DNA of 64,000 nucleotides from Agromyces agglutinans (GTDB taxonomy: Bacteria > Actinomycetota > Actinomycetes > Actinomycetales > Microbacteriaceae): positions 1 to 64,000 of the forward strand of contig NZ_WJIF01000003.1 of assembly GCF_009647605.1 (NCBI RefSeq), in the 5' to 3' direction. Numbering within the stretch: position 1 is the first letter of the stretch; each line of letters opens with the position of its first letter. Under the pieces are notes generated by a model, which was not told the origin of the DNA, ran no database searches, and saw only the letters and a program-made list of their open reading frames with translations. The translations under genes were made by a program, and so were the position numbers. Below, in pieces: positions 63,414 through 64,000 of the stretch.

Positions 63414-63862
63414 CAGAGCTGCACGCGCACCTGGGCCTTGCCGAGCACGGTCTCTTCACCGACCTTGACGGTGAGATCGACCCGCGCGATGCGCGCCTCG
63501 GCGTCGAGCTGGCCGATCTTCGCGATGACGGTGACGACCGCGCCGAGCTCGGGGTCGACGAGCACGGGGCGGGTGAACCGGGTCTGGTAGTCGACGACGC
63601 GCCCCGGATCGACCGCCCAGTCGACGACCGGCTGCACCGCGAAGCCCATGGTGAGCATGCCGTGCGCGAGCACGCCGGGAAGGCCGACGGCCTTCGCGAC
63701 GTCGTCGCGGTAGTGGATGGGGTTGAAGTCGCCGGATGCCCCCGCATAGCGCACGAGGGAGTCACGGCTGACCGCGAAGACGCGCTCGTCGACGAGGTCG
63801 CCGACCGTGAGTGCGTCGAAGTCGGGTGCGGATGCCGCGGGCCGGGCGGTCTCGGTCGTCAT
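63413..63862 (-). CDS. MaoC family dehydratase (HadB-like)
   Basis: 149 residues. Hot-dog fold (R)-hydratase: YAGASGDFNPIHYRDDVAKAVGLPGVLAHGMLTMGF contains the catalytic Asp and His (D-x4-H). Located right before murB with the second dehydratase-like gene upstream, the arrangement known for HadA/HadB-like pairs in actinobacteria. Probably dehydrates 3-hydroxyacyl thioesters. Confidence 0.92.
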   Translation of the reverse strand: MTTETARPAASAPDFDALTVGDLVDERVFAVSRDSLVRYAGASGDFNPIHYRDDVAKAVGLPGVLAHGMLTMGFAVQPVVDWAVDPGRVVDYQTRFTRPVLVDPELGAVVTVIAKIGQLDAEARIARVDLTVKVGEETVLGKAQVRVQL

Positions 63863-64000
63863 CAGTCTTCTCCTCGCACGACGAGGGCGGAGGTGGCCGT
63901 CACGACGTGCTCGCCCGAGGCATCCGTGATCGCGGTCTCGGCGGTGACGATCGAGTGGCCGCCGAGCGTCTTGACGCTCGCGACCGTCAGCTGCGCGGTG
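63862..64000 (-). CDS. FAS1-like/MaoC N-terminal dehydratase, C-terminal end only (cut by window edge)
   Basis: The last about 45 residues are visible, reading in from the right edge and ending at TGA 63864-63862, which overlaps the next start. The visible part contains LGGHSIVTAETAITDASG, followed by the end SALVVRGED; this matches the C-terminus of HadA-like (UPF0336) proteins. Partner subunit of the following MaoC protein by position. Confidence 0.75.
   Translation of the reverse strand, partial: TAQLTVASVKTLGGHSIVTAETAITDASGEHVVTATSALVVRGED

Overview
The window is very G+C-rich DNA from an actinobacterium, most probably a member of the Microbacteriaceae (Agromyces/Microbacterium-like). 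The pointers are the order tRNA-Trp, secE, nusG, rplK, rplA; an aspartate aminotransferase and a murB-MaoC block nearby; a RamB-type regulator; GTG and apparently leaderless starts; and the dispersed GGTCGAG...TATCGAGACC repeat that I associate with this family. No rRNA, prophage, transposase or CRISPR array was seen. Genes are dense on both strands; only one gap exceeds 300 bases (15485-15800).

Layout. 1-2.7 kb: a partial unknown gene, a GNAT acetyltransferase and an orphan HerA-like ATPase. 2.7-7.6 kb: glyoxylate shunt (aceB, aceA), a WYL regulator and a divergent VOC protein. 7.7-12.4 kb: a lipoprotein and an operon of DcuA/B-like carrier, M20 peptidase and APC permease. 12.5-14.4 kb: PadR regulator and its membrane protein, preceded by a three-unit 17-bp repeat. 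14.5-15.7 kb: a DUF559 nuclease-like gene with a copy of the same inverted repeat on each side. 15.8-17.3 kb: RamB-like regulator, a plausible controller of the aceA/aceB genes 10 kb away. 17.3-22.3 kb: small regulator-enzyme units (GntR-OsmC, DAO oxidoreductase-cupin, VOC-HxlR). 22.3-30.4 kb: a catabolic island (HbpS-like protein, APC permease, PucR regulator, MmsA, omega-transaminase, second aminotransferase). 30.5-35.1 kb: an amine-oxidase lipoprotein whose domain order looks circularly permuted, a Pr6Pr protein and a polar amino acid ABC importer. 35.4-40.4 kb: acyl-CoA dehydrogenase with CoA transferase, succinate-semialdehyde dehydrogenase, acylphosphatase.

40.6-43.4 kb is the core translation/secretion block rplA, rplK, nusG, secE, tRNA-Trp (all minus). 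43.6-62.2 kb carries dgt, a phytase-like/GDPD fusion, aspC, csbD, a membrane-anchored glycosidase-like protein, a LysG/LysE pair, an ECF42-type sigma factor with a double YCII protein, and an ABC exporter with a NarL-type two-component system. It ends with a PAP2/diacylglycerol kinase fusion. The right edge holds murB and two MaoC-like dehydratase genes (the last one cut).

The most unusual features are DNA-level. (i) The heptamer GGATGCC/GGCATCC occurs about 100 times by hand count, in both orientations, inside genes and as the arms of several terminators. (ii) There are two families of short hairpin elements: one brackets the DUF559 gene, the other has one copy inside lysE and one between genes. 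(iii) Short in-frame tandem repeats occur at several protein ends, some seeded by the iterated word. The permuted amine oxidase is the most unusual protein.
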